A stretch of 45,935 bases of DNA from Actinomycetota bacterium. Its GTDB lineage: Bacteria; Actinomycetota; Geothermincolia; Geothermincolales; RBG-13-55-18. The stretch's first letter is position 1. Each line of letters opens with the position of its first letter. Where the stretch lies: positions 1 to 45,935 of the forward strand of contig JACIXC010000021.1 in assembly GCA_014360655.1 (NCBI GenBank). Reading direction: 5' to 3'. The position numbers and the translations under genes are program-made. A model generated the notes under the pieces. That model had not been told where the DNA came from. It worked only from the letters and a program-made list of their open reading frames with translations, and ran no database searches. This document shows, piece by piece, positions 18,263 to 26,496 of the stretch.

Positions 18263-18387
18263 ACGGCGGGGCTCCCGTCCTGGGCGCGTCTGCATGTCGC
18301 TTTGGAATGAACGCGATGATCGTTATCGAGACGGCGCAGCTCTGCCGCGTATGTTCGTGGTCAATGCGCCGCATCATGATCGCAGCC

Positions 18388-18412
18388 GTTGATGATGCGA
18401 CGTTGATGATGC
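18388..18412. repeat. short tandem repeat, two copies of an 11-base unit
   Basis: GTTGATGATGC occurs at 18388-18398 and again at 18402-18412, spaced by GAC, so the period is 14. Just upstream, GCATCAT (from 18371) is the inverse of the unit's last seven bases and could form a stem with the first copy. It lies in the 360-base gene-free stretch between divIVA and yggU (18263-18622). Apart from this and the AT-rich island, I see no gene there. Confidence 0.6.
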
Positions 18413-18548
18413 CGTGTCGCGTGCACGGATTCCCGGTGCCGTGAAGGCGTATCCCCGCTCGGACAGCCGCGGACGGAGCATAAGGAGATACAAAGGGGTT
18501 CCGCCTGCGACGCGCTGCGTTTGAAACCGCGTGACGTACCAGTGCGCA

Positions 18549-18595
18549 TGCATATAGTTAATGGTTAAATAGTAACTGGTTAAATATATACTGCC
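18549..18595. repeat. AT-rich island with direct repeats, between divIVA and yggU
   Basis: This is about 47 bases of strongly AT-rich DNA in GC-rich surroundings. GGTTAAATA occurs twice (18563-18571 and 18578-18586) with a 15-base period, followed by TATACT (18587-18592), a good -10 hexamer. It lies 3' of both flanking convergent genes. It may be a promoter for an antisense or leader RNA running towards ileS, a protein-binding site, or a relic. No typical DnaA box or parS sequence is seen. Confidence 0.5.
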
Positions 18596-18622
18596 CGATT
18601 CCCGGTCCCCTTTGGGATAATA

Positions 18623-18961
18623 TCAACGTCGATCCCCGGAAGGATGCGGATCGGCCCCCTCGAGCAGGGAGGAAAGCATGGCGATCTCGCTCTCACTCAC
18701 TCCGCGTACAAGCACCGTCTTGTTGCGGGAGTTTTGACCCGAGGTTATCTCCATGCGGGAGGGAGGCACGCGCACGAGGCGCGAGAGCAGCCGCAGGGCC
18801 TCGCGGTTGGCCCTTCCCTGCTGCGGAGGGGAATGCACGGCGATGACCAGCCTCCCGTCCTGCACGCCCAACAAGGCGCTGCGCGATGAACCCGGCCGCA
18901 GGCGCACGTCGAGCAGGGCACCATCCGGGCTCCAGCGCAGGAAACCCTCGCCTTCCGCCAA
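18623..18961 (-). CDS. yggU: DUF167 / YggU family protein
   Basis: The 112-residue protein contains the DUF167 fold, with VRLRPGSSRSALLGVQDGRL, VHSPPQQGRANREALRLLSRL and the following SGQNSRNKTVLVRG. All are hallmarks of the YggU family. Its function is unknown; it often travels with yggT, sepF and divIVA. The start is a TTG with AAGGAGG 8 bases upstream on the minus strand. It is the only minus-strand gene in the ylm region, convergent with divIVA and divergent from ileS. Confidence 0.88.
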   Translation of the reverse strand: MAEGEGFLRWSPDGALLDVRLRPGSSRSALLGVQDGRLVIAVHSPPQQGRANREALRLLSRLVRVPPSRMEITSGQNSRNKTVLVRGVSESEIAMLSSLLEGADPHPSGDRR

Positions 18962-19216
18962 GCCTTCGCCTCCTTTTCGTCCCCGTCAGCCGCGTTACGG
19001 CACCGCCGCGGGAGAGGCCTGAGCGCGTGTGCCGCGGCGCGGCGCAACCGCTCCCTCACGATATGCGCCCGCAACACATGATAGCAGTTTCCACGGGTCT
19101 TGAGCGCACGAACGGCGTGACGGACATCGTACGCCGCCGGCGGAGACGGCGCCGCACGAGCGGAGGCGCCCGGACGCCTTCCCCCGTCATTCTTTCCAAT
19201 ACAGGCAGGGTCCCTG

Positions 19217-19246
19217 TTGCGCCGAACATGGCTGCGTGCTAATAAT
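19217..19246 (+). promoter_or_regulatory. candidate ileS promoter
   Basis: TTGCGC (19217-19222) and AATAAT (19241-19246, five of six) are spaced by 18 bases, and transcription would start about 30 bases before the ileS ATG. The remaining 18962-19216 shows no gene. I looked for a T-box leader (a TGGNACCGCG-type motif) because actinobacterial ileS genes often have one, and did not find it. Confidence 0.4.
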
Positions 19247-19281
19247 GGAGCAAAATGGCATGTAAACGGAGTGACCACGGT

Positions 19282-22056
19282 ATGGACTATCGCCGAACGC
19301 TGAATCTCCCCAGGACCGATTTCGCCATGAAGGCCGACCTGCCGGTGCGGGAACCGGAGATCCAGCGCTTCTGGAAGGAGACGGATCTGTACGGGCGCGT
19401 CCTGGAGAAGACGCGGGGCCGCCCGTCCTTCATACTCCACGACGGCCCCCCGTATGCCAACGGCGATATACACCTGGGGACGGCCCTGAACAAGATCCTC
19501 AAGGACATCATCGTCAAGTACAAGAGCATGCGCGGCTTTCACTGCCCGTACGTCCCGGGATGGGACTGCCACGGGCAACCCATCGAGCACGAGGTGGAAA
19601 AGAGGCTGGGCGAGGAGAGGGGGAAGCTGGACCTCATGGAGGTGCGCAGGCGCTGCCGCGAATACGCCCTCCATTACGTGGAGCGCCAGTCGCAACAGTT
19701 CCAGAGGCTGGGGGTCTGCGGGGATTTTGCCGATCCCTACCTCACCCTGAAGCCGTCGTACGAGGCGGCCAACATCCGTATCCTGGCCGAGCTGGTGCGG
19801 CGGGGGCTCGTTTACCGCAGCCGCAAGCCCATCCACTGGTGCCCGCGCTGCGTCACCGCCCTGGCGGAGGCTGAGCTGGAGTACGGCGACAAGAGATCCC
19901 CCTCCATCTACGTGGCCTTTCCCCTTCTGGAGGGGCTGCCGGGAAGGAAAGGGGAGGAGGCCGCCGTGGTCATCTGGACCACGACGCCGTGGACCCTGCC
20001 GGCAAACGTGGCCGTCGCCCTCCATCCGGACATGGAATACGCGCTCGTGGACGGCGGGAATGGCCGCTTTCTCATAGGAAGGCCCCTGCTGGAGAGCGCC
20101 GCGCGCGAGATGGGCCTCGCTTCCTGGAAAGAACTGGCATCCTTCAGGGGGAGCGAGCTCGAGGGCCTCCACGCGCGCCATCCCTGGCGAGAAAGGGCCT
20201 CCCTTATCGTCAACTCGCATTACGTGACCACGGAGCAGGGAACGGGAGCCGTGCACATCGCCCCGGGGCACGGGGAGGAGGACTATTACGTGGGGCTGGA
20301 ATACGACCTCCCCATGCCCATGCCGGTGGACGACCTCGGCCGCTTCACCGACGAGGCCCCAGAGTTCGAGGGCCTCTTCATAGAGGACGCAAATGCGCGC
20401 ATACTGGACGACCTGCGCGACAGGGGACTGCTGCTGGGAAGCGGCGAGCTCGTGCACCCCTACCCGCACTGCTGGCGCTGCAAGGGGCCGGTGATCTTCC
20501 GCGCGACACCCCAATGGTTCATCGGGGTGGACCGCGAGTACGACGGCTCCACCCTGAGGGGCAGGTGTCTTGAGGCGGTATCCGAGGTTACGTGGATCCC
20601 CTCCTGGAGCATCCGCCGCATGAAGGGCATGCTGGAAACGAGGCCCGACTGGTGCATATCGCGGCAGCGGGCGTGGGGGGTTCCCATCCCCGCCTTCTAC
20701 TGCACCTCCTGCGGCCGGGAGCTGCTAACGCCGCAATCCCTGCACAGGGTGGAAGAGCTCGTAGCCGCCGAGGGCTCTGACGCATGGTTCCTGAGGGACG
20801 CGCGGGAGATCCTCGGCGGGGAGTTCGCCTGCCCCGGCTGCGGCGGCGGCGACTTCCGCAAGGAGACCGACATCCTCGACGTCTGGTTCGAGTCCGGGGT
20901 TAGCCACGAGGCGGTCCTCCTCACATGGGAGGGACTCACCTGGCCCTGCGACATGTACCTGGAGGGGAGCGACCAGCACCGCGGCTGGTTCCAGACCTCG
21001 CTGCTCACGGCCGTGGGGGCCAGGGATGCACCCCCCTACCGCTCCGTGCTCACCCACGGTTTCGTGGTGGACGGGGAGGGGAGGAAGATGTCCAAGTCCC
21101 TGGGGAACGTCATCAGCCCCCTGGACATCTGCGAGCGACTGGGCGCCGATATCCTGCGACTCTGGGTGGCAGCCGCGGATTACACGGTGGACATCCCCGC
21201 CTCACGCGAGATCTTCGACCGCCTGGTTGAGGCCTACCGGCGCATTCGTAACACCATCCGCTTCCTCCTGGGCAACCTCTACGATTACCAACCGGAGAAG
21301 GACGCCCTCCCCGTGGAGGAGATGGAGGAGCTGGACCGCTGGATACTCTCCCGCCTGCAGGGACTGGTACGGCGGTGTACCCAGGCGATGGAACGCTACC
21401 AGCTTCACGTGGTCTACCATTCCCTGCACAATTTCTGCGCCGTGGACCTTAGCGCCCTCTACCTCGACATGCGCAAGGACTGCCTCTACACCTTCGCGCA
21501 CGACGACCCGGCGCGCCGTTCGGCGCAGGTAGCCATCCACCGCGTCCTGACCACCATGACCAGGTTGATGGCCCCAGTACTCTGCCACACCGCGGAGGAG
21601 GCCTGGCAGGCCATGGGTGGAGGAGAGACGAAGGACAGCGTGCACCTCCAGGACTGGCCCGAGGTGGAGGAGGACCTCGTCGACCCGCGCCTCGAAAGCG
21701 ACTTCGAGCGGCTTCTGCAGCTGCGCGAGATGGTCACCAGGTCCATCGAGGAGCTGCGGGCCGCCAAGGAGATCGGGACCTCCCTGGAAGCGGCGGTGGA
21801 GCTGACGGTGCCGGAATCCATGCGGGAGTTGCTCGCGGGCAGGGAATCCCTGCTGCCCACCCTCTTCATCGTCTCCGCGGTCACGGTGCGCTATGGAGAA
21901 GACGACGAGACGAGGGTGGCGGTCGGCAGGGCCGCGGGTACCAAGTGCGCCCGCTGCTGGAATTTCCGGACCTCGGTCGGAGAAAGCGAGGAGTACCCCG
22001 ACCTCTGCGACCGTTGCCTGCCGGTCGTGCGCGAACAGCGAGTGGAACCGCGGTGA
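19282..22056 (+). CDS. ileS: isoleucyl-tRNA synthetase
   Basis: IleRS charges tRNA-Ile with isoleucine and edits mischarged valine. The 924-residue protein is of the bacterial zinc-containing type. It has PPYANGDIHLG (HIGH motif, H64-T67), an editing domain with TTTPWTLPANVAV, and KMSKS at K602-S606. A C-terminal zinc finger uses C889, C892, C909 and C912. The ATG at 19282 follows GGAGTGA with 7-base spacing, and the upstream ATG at 19255 has none. It stands at the end of the ylm/divIVA cluster as in Firmicutes, but is separated by divergent yggU. Confidence 0.97.
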   Translation: MDYRRTLNLPRTDFAMKADLPVREPEIQRFWKETDLYGRVLEKTRGRPSFILHDGPPYANGDIHLGTALNKILKDIIVKYKSMRGFHCPYVPGWDCHGQPIEHEVEKRLGEERGKLDLMEVRRRCREYALHYVERQSQQFQRLGVCGDFADPYLTLKPSYEAANIRILAELVRRGLVYRSRKPIHWCPRCVTALAEAELEYGDKRSPSIYVAFPLLEGLPGRKGEEAAVVIWTTTPWTLPANVAVALHPDMEYALVDGGNGRFLIGRPLLESAAREMGLASWKELASFRGSELEGLHARHPWRERASLIVNSHYVTTEQGTGAVHIAPGHGEEDYYVGLEYDLPMPMPVDDLGRFTDEAPEFEGLFIEDANARILDDLRDRGLLLGSGELVHPYPHCWRCKGPVIFRATPQWFIGVDREYDGSTLRGRCLEAVSEVTWIPSWSIRRMKGMLETRPDWCISRQRAWGVPIPAFYCTSCGRELLTPQSLHRVEELVAAEGSDAWFLRDAREILGGEFACPGCGGGDFRKETDILDVWFESGVSHEAVLLTWEGLTWPCDMYLEGSDQHRGWFQTSLLTAVGARDAPPYRSVLTHGFVVDGEGRKMSKSLGNVISPLDICERLGADILRLWVAAADYTVDIPASREIFDRLVEAYRRIRNTIRFLLGNLYDYQPEKDALPVEEMEELDRWILSRLQGLVRRCTQAMERYQLHVVYHSLHNFCAVDLSALYLDMRKDCLYTFAHDDPARRSAQVAIHRVLTTMTRLMAPVLCHTAEEAWQAMGGGETKDSVHLQDWPEVEEDLVDPRLESDFERLLQLREMVTRSIEELRAAKEIGTSLEAAVELTVPESMRELLAGRESLLPTLFIVSAVTVRYGEDDETRVAVGRAAGTKCARCWNFRTSVGESEEYPDLCDRCLPVVREQRVEPR

Positions 22057-22293
22057 GCGCTGCCGCGGAGACGTAGCGCCCGAGCACCGGAAATAACGCA
22101 CTTGGACCATTCCCCATCCCGCGGGCGGCTCGAACCTGTCTGCATGAAGATCCAAAGATTGTGGGGATGGCAATAGCCATGCCTGCTTCCGATCCCGAGC
22201 GGCCCGAACGGGCGGCCGGTAGCGGCGGCAGGAAAAGGTGAGGGTCGAGGGAGAAGTCGAGGGACAAGAAAACCGGGGAGGGGAAAACCGCTC

Positions 22294-22321
22294 TTGTCTA
22301 GGCGTTCGAATCGTGCATAAT
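22294..22321 (+). promoter_or_regulatory. candidate promoter for the traR/dksA-lspA-lgt genes
   Basis: TTGTCT (22294-22299) and CATAAT (22316-22321) are spaced by 16 bases, about 45 bases before the ATG. The rest of the 311-base gap after ileS (22057-22293) has only a short ATGGC-AATA-GCCAT hairpin near 22168-22181 and no gene. Confidence 0.4.
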
Positions 22322-22367
22322 AATAGGGATAAACGCCGGAGGTTACGGCAGAAGGACAAGAGGCATC

Positions 22368-22742
22368 ATGAACAAGAGGAAACTGGCGGCTTTCAAGAAG
22401 ATCCTCCTGCAGGAGAAGGCGGTGCTGGAGAAACAGTACCGCGATCTCGAGCAGGGGAACCTCATGGCCTCCCAGTCGGATTTCACGGGCGAGATGCCCT
22501 TCGAAGAGGAGTACGCAGCCAGCGGCACCAGCACTTTCGAACGCGAACGTGACCTCTCCCTCTCGGAGAACGTCAAGGACCTCCTGCAGAGGGTGAACGA
22601 GGCCCTGGCCCGCATCGACGAGGGCACCTACGGCATCTGCGAGATATGCGGCGAGAAGATACCCGAGGAGCGCCTTGAGGCGCTGCCCTACGCCAACCTC
22701 TGCATACTGTGCAAACAGAAAGAAGAAAAAGCGCTCCACTGA
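22368..22742 (+). CDS. TraR/DksA C4 zinc-finger protein (YteA-like)
   Basis: The 124-residue protein is helical at its N-terminus and carries the DksA/TraR zinc finger C91-x2-C94-x17-C112-x2-C115 (CEICGEKIPEERL to LCILC). DksA and TraR bind the RNA polymerase secondary channel with ppGpp. Gram-positive and actinobacterial members such as YteA are less well understood, so a transcription role is likely but unproven. In many Firmicutes and actinobacteria such a gene precedes lspA near ileS, as here. Its 3' end overlaps lspA by 34 bases. Confidence 0.9.
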   Translation: MNKRKLAAFKKILLQEKAVLEKQYRDLEQGNLMASQSDFTGEMPFEEEYAASGTSTFERERDLSLSENVKDLLQRVNEALARIDEGTYGICEICGEKIPEERLEALPYANLCILCKQKEEKALH

Positions 22743-23203
22743 CCCTGCTCGTCTCCACCCTCTTGGTCCTCGGGCTTGACCAGGCAAGCAAGGCGCTGGT
22801 GAGGAAGTTCCTTCCCGCGGGAGAGAGCGTCGACCTCAAGCTCCTGCTCCTGCGCCAGGTGCGCAATCCCGGGACGGCGTTCGGCCTGCTCCACGGCAGG
22901 TCCACGGCGCTCTTCCTGGCCAGCATAGCCGTGCTAGCGGTCTTCCTTTTCGTCCTCTGGTGGTGGGGAAGGGCGCGCGGCGGCCTTTTCCAGGTCGCCC
23001 TGGGCTTGATAATAGGGGGGGCGCTGGGTAACATCATCGACAGGATCTTCCTCGGCGCGGTGGTGGACTTCATCGACCTGAGGTTCTGGCCGGTCTTCAA
23101 CCTCGCGGACGCGGCCATCGTCGCCGGGGTGGTCTATGCCATCGCCGTGATCCTTGCGGACATATGGAAGGGACACGAGGTAGCTTCCCGGGAGCGGTCG
23201 TGA
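22709..23203 (+). CDS. lspA: lipoprotein signal peptidase (signal peptidase II)
   Basis: LspA is an inner-membrane aspartyl protease that removes the signal peptide of lipid-modified prolipoproteins. The 164-residue protein has four hydrophobic segments. Conserved motifs are LDQASK (D24), NPGTAFG, GGALGNIIDR followed by VVDFIDL, and FNLADAAI, which carry the two catalytic aspartates. The only usable start in frame is GTG 22709, inside the upstream gene. An in-frame stop at 22676 excludes anything longer, and no ribosome site is visible, so translation may be coupled. lgt follows, so both lipoprotein-processing enzymes sit together, and livK in this window is a predicted client. Confidence 0.95.
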   Translation: MQTERRKSAPLTLLVSTLLVLGLDQASKALVRKFLPAGESVDLKLLLLRQVRNPGTAFGLLHGRSTALFLASIAVLAVFLFVLWWWGRARGGLFQVALGLIIGGALGNIIDRIFLGAVVDFIDLRFWPVFNLADAAIVAGVVYAIAVILADIWKGHEVASRERS

Positions 23204-23264
23204 AAGGAAGCCGGCGCGCGACCGGCGGCCGCTTCGGAGCGGCAGCGGAAAAGGGGGTCCACCG

Positions 23265-24032
23265 TTGAGGCCTGAACTGTTCAAGATAGGTCCCTTGACC
23301 GTGCATTCCTACGGCTTTTTCCTCGCCCTGGCCTTCATCGTGGGCATGATGGTCAGCTTCTGGTACCTGCGTAGACGCTTCGTGGACGCCTACGTCGTCT
23401 TCGAGCTGGTGCTGGCCGCCGCGGTGGGCGGGATAATCGGCGCCAGGCTTTTCTACGTGATCGGCCACTGGAGCGAGTTCTCCGGAAAATGGTGGGAGGC
23501 GCTGAAGTTCTGGAACGTGCAGGGCCTGGTCTTCTACGGGGGGTTCATCTTCGGCGTGCTTGCGGCCGCCGGCGTGGTGAAGCTTCGCGGCCTCTCCGTG
23601 GGCGAGGTGCTCGATTCGGGAGGTCTGGCCGTCCCCGCGGCCATGGCCGTGGCCAGGGTGGGCTGTTACCTCAACGGCTGCTGCTTCGGGAAGAGCTCCG
23701 ACCTTCCCTGGGCGGTTACCTTCCCCGTCAAGACGCAGTGGAACATGGGGATGCCCGCCAATCCCGTGCATCCCACACAGATCTACGAGCTCCTCATGGA
23801 CCTCGGGATATTCGTGCTGCTCCTCGCGGTACACCGCAGGTTCCGCTACCGCGGCGAGCTGATGGCGTCATTTGTCCTCCTCTACGCAGTGGCGCGCTTT
23901 GTCAACGAGTTCTTCCGCTACCATACAAACCCGAACTCCAACCTCTTCTTCCAGCTCCTCAGCGTGGGAGCCTTCCTCCTCGCGGGAGCCCTGCTGGTCT
24001 TCCGCAAGAGGCTTCTGCCGGAGGCCAGGTAG
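23265..24032 (+). CDS. lgt: prolipoprotein diacylglyceryl transferase
   Basis: Lgt transfers diacylglycerol from phosphatidylglycerol to the lipobox cysteine of prolipoproteins, the step before LspA. The 255-residue protein has about seven membrane helices. Its motifs include VHSYGFFLALAFIVGM, GGIIGARLFYVI, FYGGFIFGVLAA, and the signature segment ARVGCYLNGCCFGKSS in the variant with a Cys-Cys pair. HPTQIYELL follows. The TTG start at 23265 has AAAAGGGGG in good position. It lies 61 bases after lspA and 1 base before the next gene. Confidence 0.95.
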   Translation: MRPELFKIGPLTVHSYGFFLALAFIVGMMVSFWYLRRRFVDAYVVFELVLAAAVGGIIGARLFYVIGHWSEFSGKWWEALKFWNVQGLVFYGGFIFGVLAAAGVVKLRGLSVGEVLDSGGLAVPAAMAVARVGCYLNGCCFGKSSDLPWAVTFPVKTQWNMGMPANPVHPTQIYELLMDLGIFVLLLAVHRRFRYRGELMASFVLLYAVARFVNEFFRYHTNPNSNLFFQLLSVGAFLLAGALLVFRKRLLPEAR

Positions 24033-24033
24033 G

Positions 24034-24960
24034 TTGGGAACGCTGAGGTTCATCGTCTCAGACGACGACAAGGGCATGCGTCTCGACAGTTTCCTTGTGG
24101 CCAGGACGGGCCTGACCAGGAGCAAGGCGCAGCAACTCATCGCCCGGGGGGCGGTGCTGGTGGACGGGGCGGCGAGTCCCAAGAACCACCGCCTGCGCCC
24201 CGGCGAAGTGGTGGAGGCGGAGGTGCCGCCCCAGCAACCCGCGGCACCGCTGCCCCAGAACCTTCCGTTACGCCTCCTCTACCGGGACGAGGACCTGGTG
24301 GTGGTCTCCAAGCCCGCGGGCATGGTAGTGCATCCTTCCGCGGGTCACCCCGACGGAACACTGGTCAACGCCCTCCTGGGAAGCGTGGGGGACCTTTCCG
24401 GCGGGGGCGACGCCATAAGGCCGGGGATCGTGCACCGCCTGGACAGGGATACCTCGGGGCTCATGGTGGTCGCCAGAAGCGACCGCGCCCAACTGGCCCT
24501 GCAGGAAATGATCCGTGACCGCCGCCTGAGCAGGTCTTACCTGGCGCTGGTACACGGTACCCCCGCATCGCGGCGGGGCACGGTGGAAGCCCCGGTGGGC
24601 AGGGACCCTCGAGACCGCAAGCGCATGGCCGTAACCTCCAGCGGGAGGCCGGCCGTCACGCATTTCGAGGTCCTGGAGGAATGGGAGAGGGCCAGCCTCC
24701 TCCACGTCGACCTGGTCACCGGGCGCACGCACCAGATCAGGGTGCACCTATCCTACATAGGCCATGCAGTGGTGGGAGACCGCGTGTACGGCAAGGCGAC
24801 GTCCCTGGAGCGCGAGCTGGGGCTCGCGCGCCAGTTCCTGCACGCTTACCGCATGCGGTTCACGCATCCCGTATCGGGCGAGGAGATGTCCTTCGAGGAC
24901 CCTTTGCCATCGGACCTGGAAGATGCGCTGGGGAGGCTGCGCGCGGGCGCCGTGGGTTGA
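24034..24960 (+). CDS. rluD: RluD-type rRNA pseudouridine synthase
   Basis: The protein belongs to the RluA/RluC/RluD family that converts uridines of 23S rRNA (or tRNA) to pseudouridine. The 308-residue protein has an N-terminal S4 RNA-binding domain (RLDSFLVARTGLTRSKAQQLI) and a catalytic domain. Asp137 lies in HRLDRDTSGLMVVA, and GRTHQIRVHLSYIGHAVVGD is near the end. The TTG at 24034 has GGAGG 9 bases upstream, inside lgt. Placement directly after lspA/lgt is typical and supports RluD-like activity, but the exact target uridines cannot be told from sequence. Confidence 0.92.
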   Translation: MGTLRFIVSDDDKGMRLDSFLVARTGLTRSKAQQLIARGAVLVDGAASPKNHRLRPGEVVEAEVPPQQPAAPLPQNLPLRLLYRDEDLVVVSKPAGMVVHPSAGHPDGTLVNALLGSVGDLSGGGDAIRPGIVHRLDRDTSGLMVVARSDRAQLALQEMIRDRRLSRSYLALVHGTPASRRGTVEAPVGRDPRDRKRMAVTSSGRPAVTHFEVLEEWERASLLHVDLVTGRTHQIRVHLSYIGHAVVGDRVYGKATSLERELGLARQFLHAYRMRFTHPVSGEEMSFEDPLPSDLEDALGRLRAGAVG

Positions 24961-25156
24961 GGAAGGCGCCCTACCACGGGATGCAAAGGCCGGCGCCGGG
25001 TGGTCCCTTTCCACCCACGGTAGCGACCTTTCAACCCCCAAAAACGCTCGCTTTCCGGAAAGGTGTCAAAGAAAGAAGATAATCTGCTGATATTTTATAT
25101 GGAGAGAACGGCGAGAGAAGGATACGAAACAACGGAGGCAAAAGGGAGAAAGTGCC

Positions 25157-25417
25157 TTGAACGGTAATGTGTGCTCCGAAGGTCTGCTGAGGATCGAGCT
25201 GCTGACCATATTCCACCGCAACCCCGGTCTCGTGTGCAGCTGCTCTTTCCTGGCTGAGGCGACGGGCAGGGACATGGAGCTGGTCCGGGAGCAGGCGGAG
25301 AAGCTCCTCGACCTGCGCATTCTGGAGGCGGAGGAGAGGGAAGGGGAACGGCGCTATCGCTATCTGCCGCCCCGCCTCATCTCGCGCGAAGGCGGTGACG
25401 AGGAGAAAGCGGGGTAA
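25157..25417 (+). CDS. small winged-helix DNA-binding-like protein
   Basis: The protein has 86 residues and no recognised family name. The central part reads as a winged helix. A helix (LRIELLTIFHRNPG) is followed by CSFLAEATGRDMELVREQAEKLLDL as helix-turn-recognition helix, then a wing with ILEAEEREGERRYRYLPP. Such single wHTH proteins are usually local regulators. The TTG start at 25157 follows AAGGGAG. It is convergent with the Fe-S nuclease gene, and the preceding 24961-25156 holds a GGGTGG/CCACCC hairpin and AT-rich DNA near 25078-25102 but no gene. Function unknown. Confidence 0.6.
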   Translation: MNGNVCSEGLLRIELLTIFHRNPGLVCSCSFLAEATGRDMELVREQAEKLLDLRILEAEEREGERRYRYLPPRLISREGGDEEKAG

Positions 25418-25544
25418 ACGGGATAACACCTGCCGGGAGCTCGTCCCAGCGCAGCCTTCGACCAGCCTGACTTTTCGCCCAAGCGTGTGACATGAGGCCC
25501 TGCAGCCGGGAACACCCGTACGGGCTACGGCCTTACCAGCGGGG

Positions 25545-26414
25545 TCACGGCTCTTCCTGAGAGCCGCCCCTGTTGCCCCCCTCAAGGTCCTCCATTTCCG
25601 CCTCCAGCTCGGCGATGAGGACTTCCAGGCGCTCCTTCCTCTTTAACAGGGCCGCGTGGCGGGCGCGTAATCCCTGCGGGATGTCATCCGCGGAGACACG
25701 CGTCGGGCAGACATCCCGGAAGGAGCACCAGGGGCAGAGCCTGTTGGGGTTGGCGGGGAACCGCCCGGAGGATATCCCCTCAGCGACCTGCCGCAGCCTG
25801 TCCCGCACCCTCGTAAGGCCTTCGTCGTCAAGGGGACGTGTGCTGTACCTCTGGTTGATGAGCAGGTAATAGAAGGTGAGCTTGGAGGGGGATATACCCC
25901 AGAGCTCGCGGCTGGCCAGCTGGTAAATGGGGAGCTGCAGGTCGTCGCGGAGCCTTGCGAGCTCCGGAAGGCGCCGGTTGGTCTTGTAGTCGATGATCTC
26001 GTATGAACCGTCGGGATGCCTGTCCACACGGTCGACGACCCCCGTCAAAAGGTAGCCTTCCATGGGGATCTCGAAACGTTGCTCCACGGCCACCGGCAGG
26101 CGGAAATCCTTCACGTTCAGCCGGTAGTAATCGCTCAGGACATCCCTGGCGTGCCGCAGGAAAGAAAGCTCCTCCTCGGGGTCCTCGAAGCCCTCGCCGT
26201 CCCAGCATGCCTCGAGATGGGTGAGGAGTTCCTCGAGGGAGGGAGCGACCGGCACGTCCCGGGCATAGAGCCACTGCAGGGCGGCGTGCAGGCTTCTTCC
26301 GAAGGAGAGGTGGGGCGAAGGTGCGACCTCAAGGCCGTCCACGTACTGGTAGCGATAGGAGAGGGGGCACCTCTCGTACGCGCAGACCGCGCTGTAGCTG
26401 AGCCTTATCTCCAT
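25545..26414 (-). CDS. standalone PD-(D/E)XK nuclease with AddB-like Fe-S cysteines (RecB/PDDEXK_1 family)
   Basis: The 289-residue protein matches the nuclease domain of AddB/RecB-type exonucleases. Conserved residues are H43 (GRSLHAAL), D128 (LTGVVDRVD), D142 and K144 (EIIDYKTN), and Q in LQLPIYQLA. Cysteines are placed as in an AddB 4Fe-4S site: N-terminal C11 and C16, then C227-x2-C230-x5-C236 (CPWCSFRDVC). A coiled-coil tail follows (about 250-280). No helicase domain is attached. ATG 26414 has an AGAGGAT site on the minus strand. It is divergent from dnaE and convergent with the winged-helix gene. A role in DNA end processing or repair is inferred; Cas4-like function is possible but there is no CRISPR context. 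Confidence 0.85.
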   Translation of the reverse strand: MEIRLSYSAVCAYERCPLSYRYQYVDGLEVAPSPHLSFGRSLHAALQWLYARDVPVAPSLEELLTHLEACWDGEGFEDPEEELSFLRHARDVLSDYYRLNVKDFRLPVAVEQRFEIPMEGYLLTGVVDRVDRHPDGSYEIIDYKTNRRLPELARLRDDLQLPIYQLASRELWGISPSKLTFYYLLINQRYSTRPLDDEGLTRVRDRLRQVAEGISSGRFPANPNRLCPWCSFRDVCPTRVSADDIPQGLRARHAALLKRKERLEVLIAELEAEMEDLEGGNRGGSQEEP

Positions 26415-26468
26415 GTCCTTATCCTCTCGGCTTTCCCGCGAAGGTGAGTCGATGTCCTCAACGAAAGT

Positions 26469-26474
26469 TATAAT
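26469..26474 (+). promoter_or_regulatory. -10 element between the Fe-S nuclease gene and dnaE
   Basis: TATAAT (perfect) lies about 55 bases before the nuclease ATG (minus) and 216 bases before dnaE (plus). Read on the minus strand the same site gives TATAAC, so it could serve either or both genes. No clear -35 is seen on either side. Confidence 0.45.
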
Positions 26475-26496
26475 AGCCTAAACCGACAAGTCGAGA

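Noticed and set aside
18361-18549. 62-codon minus-strand frame just beside the AT-rich island
   Set aside because: No ribosome site, no recognisable domain, composition unlike the real genes; the nearby AT-rich DNA alone is not enough.
18962-19281. T-box riboswitch before ileS
   Set aside because: No TGGNACC-type core or stem I motif was seen.
25545-26414. Cas4 of a CRISPR system
   Set aside because: The fold and Fe-S cysteines fit, but there are no repeats, no cas1/cas2 and no other cas gene; an AddB-like standalone nuclease is the safer name.
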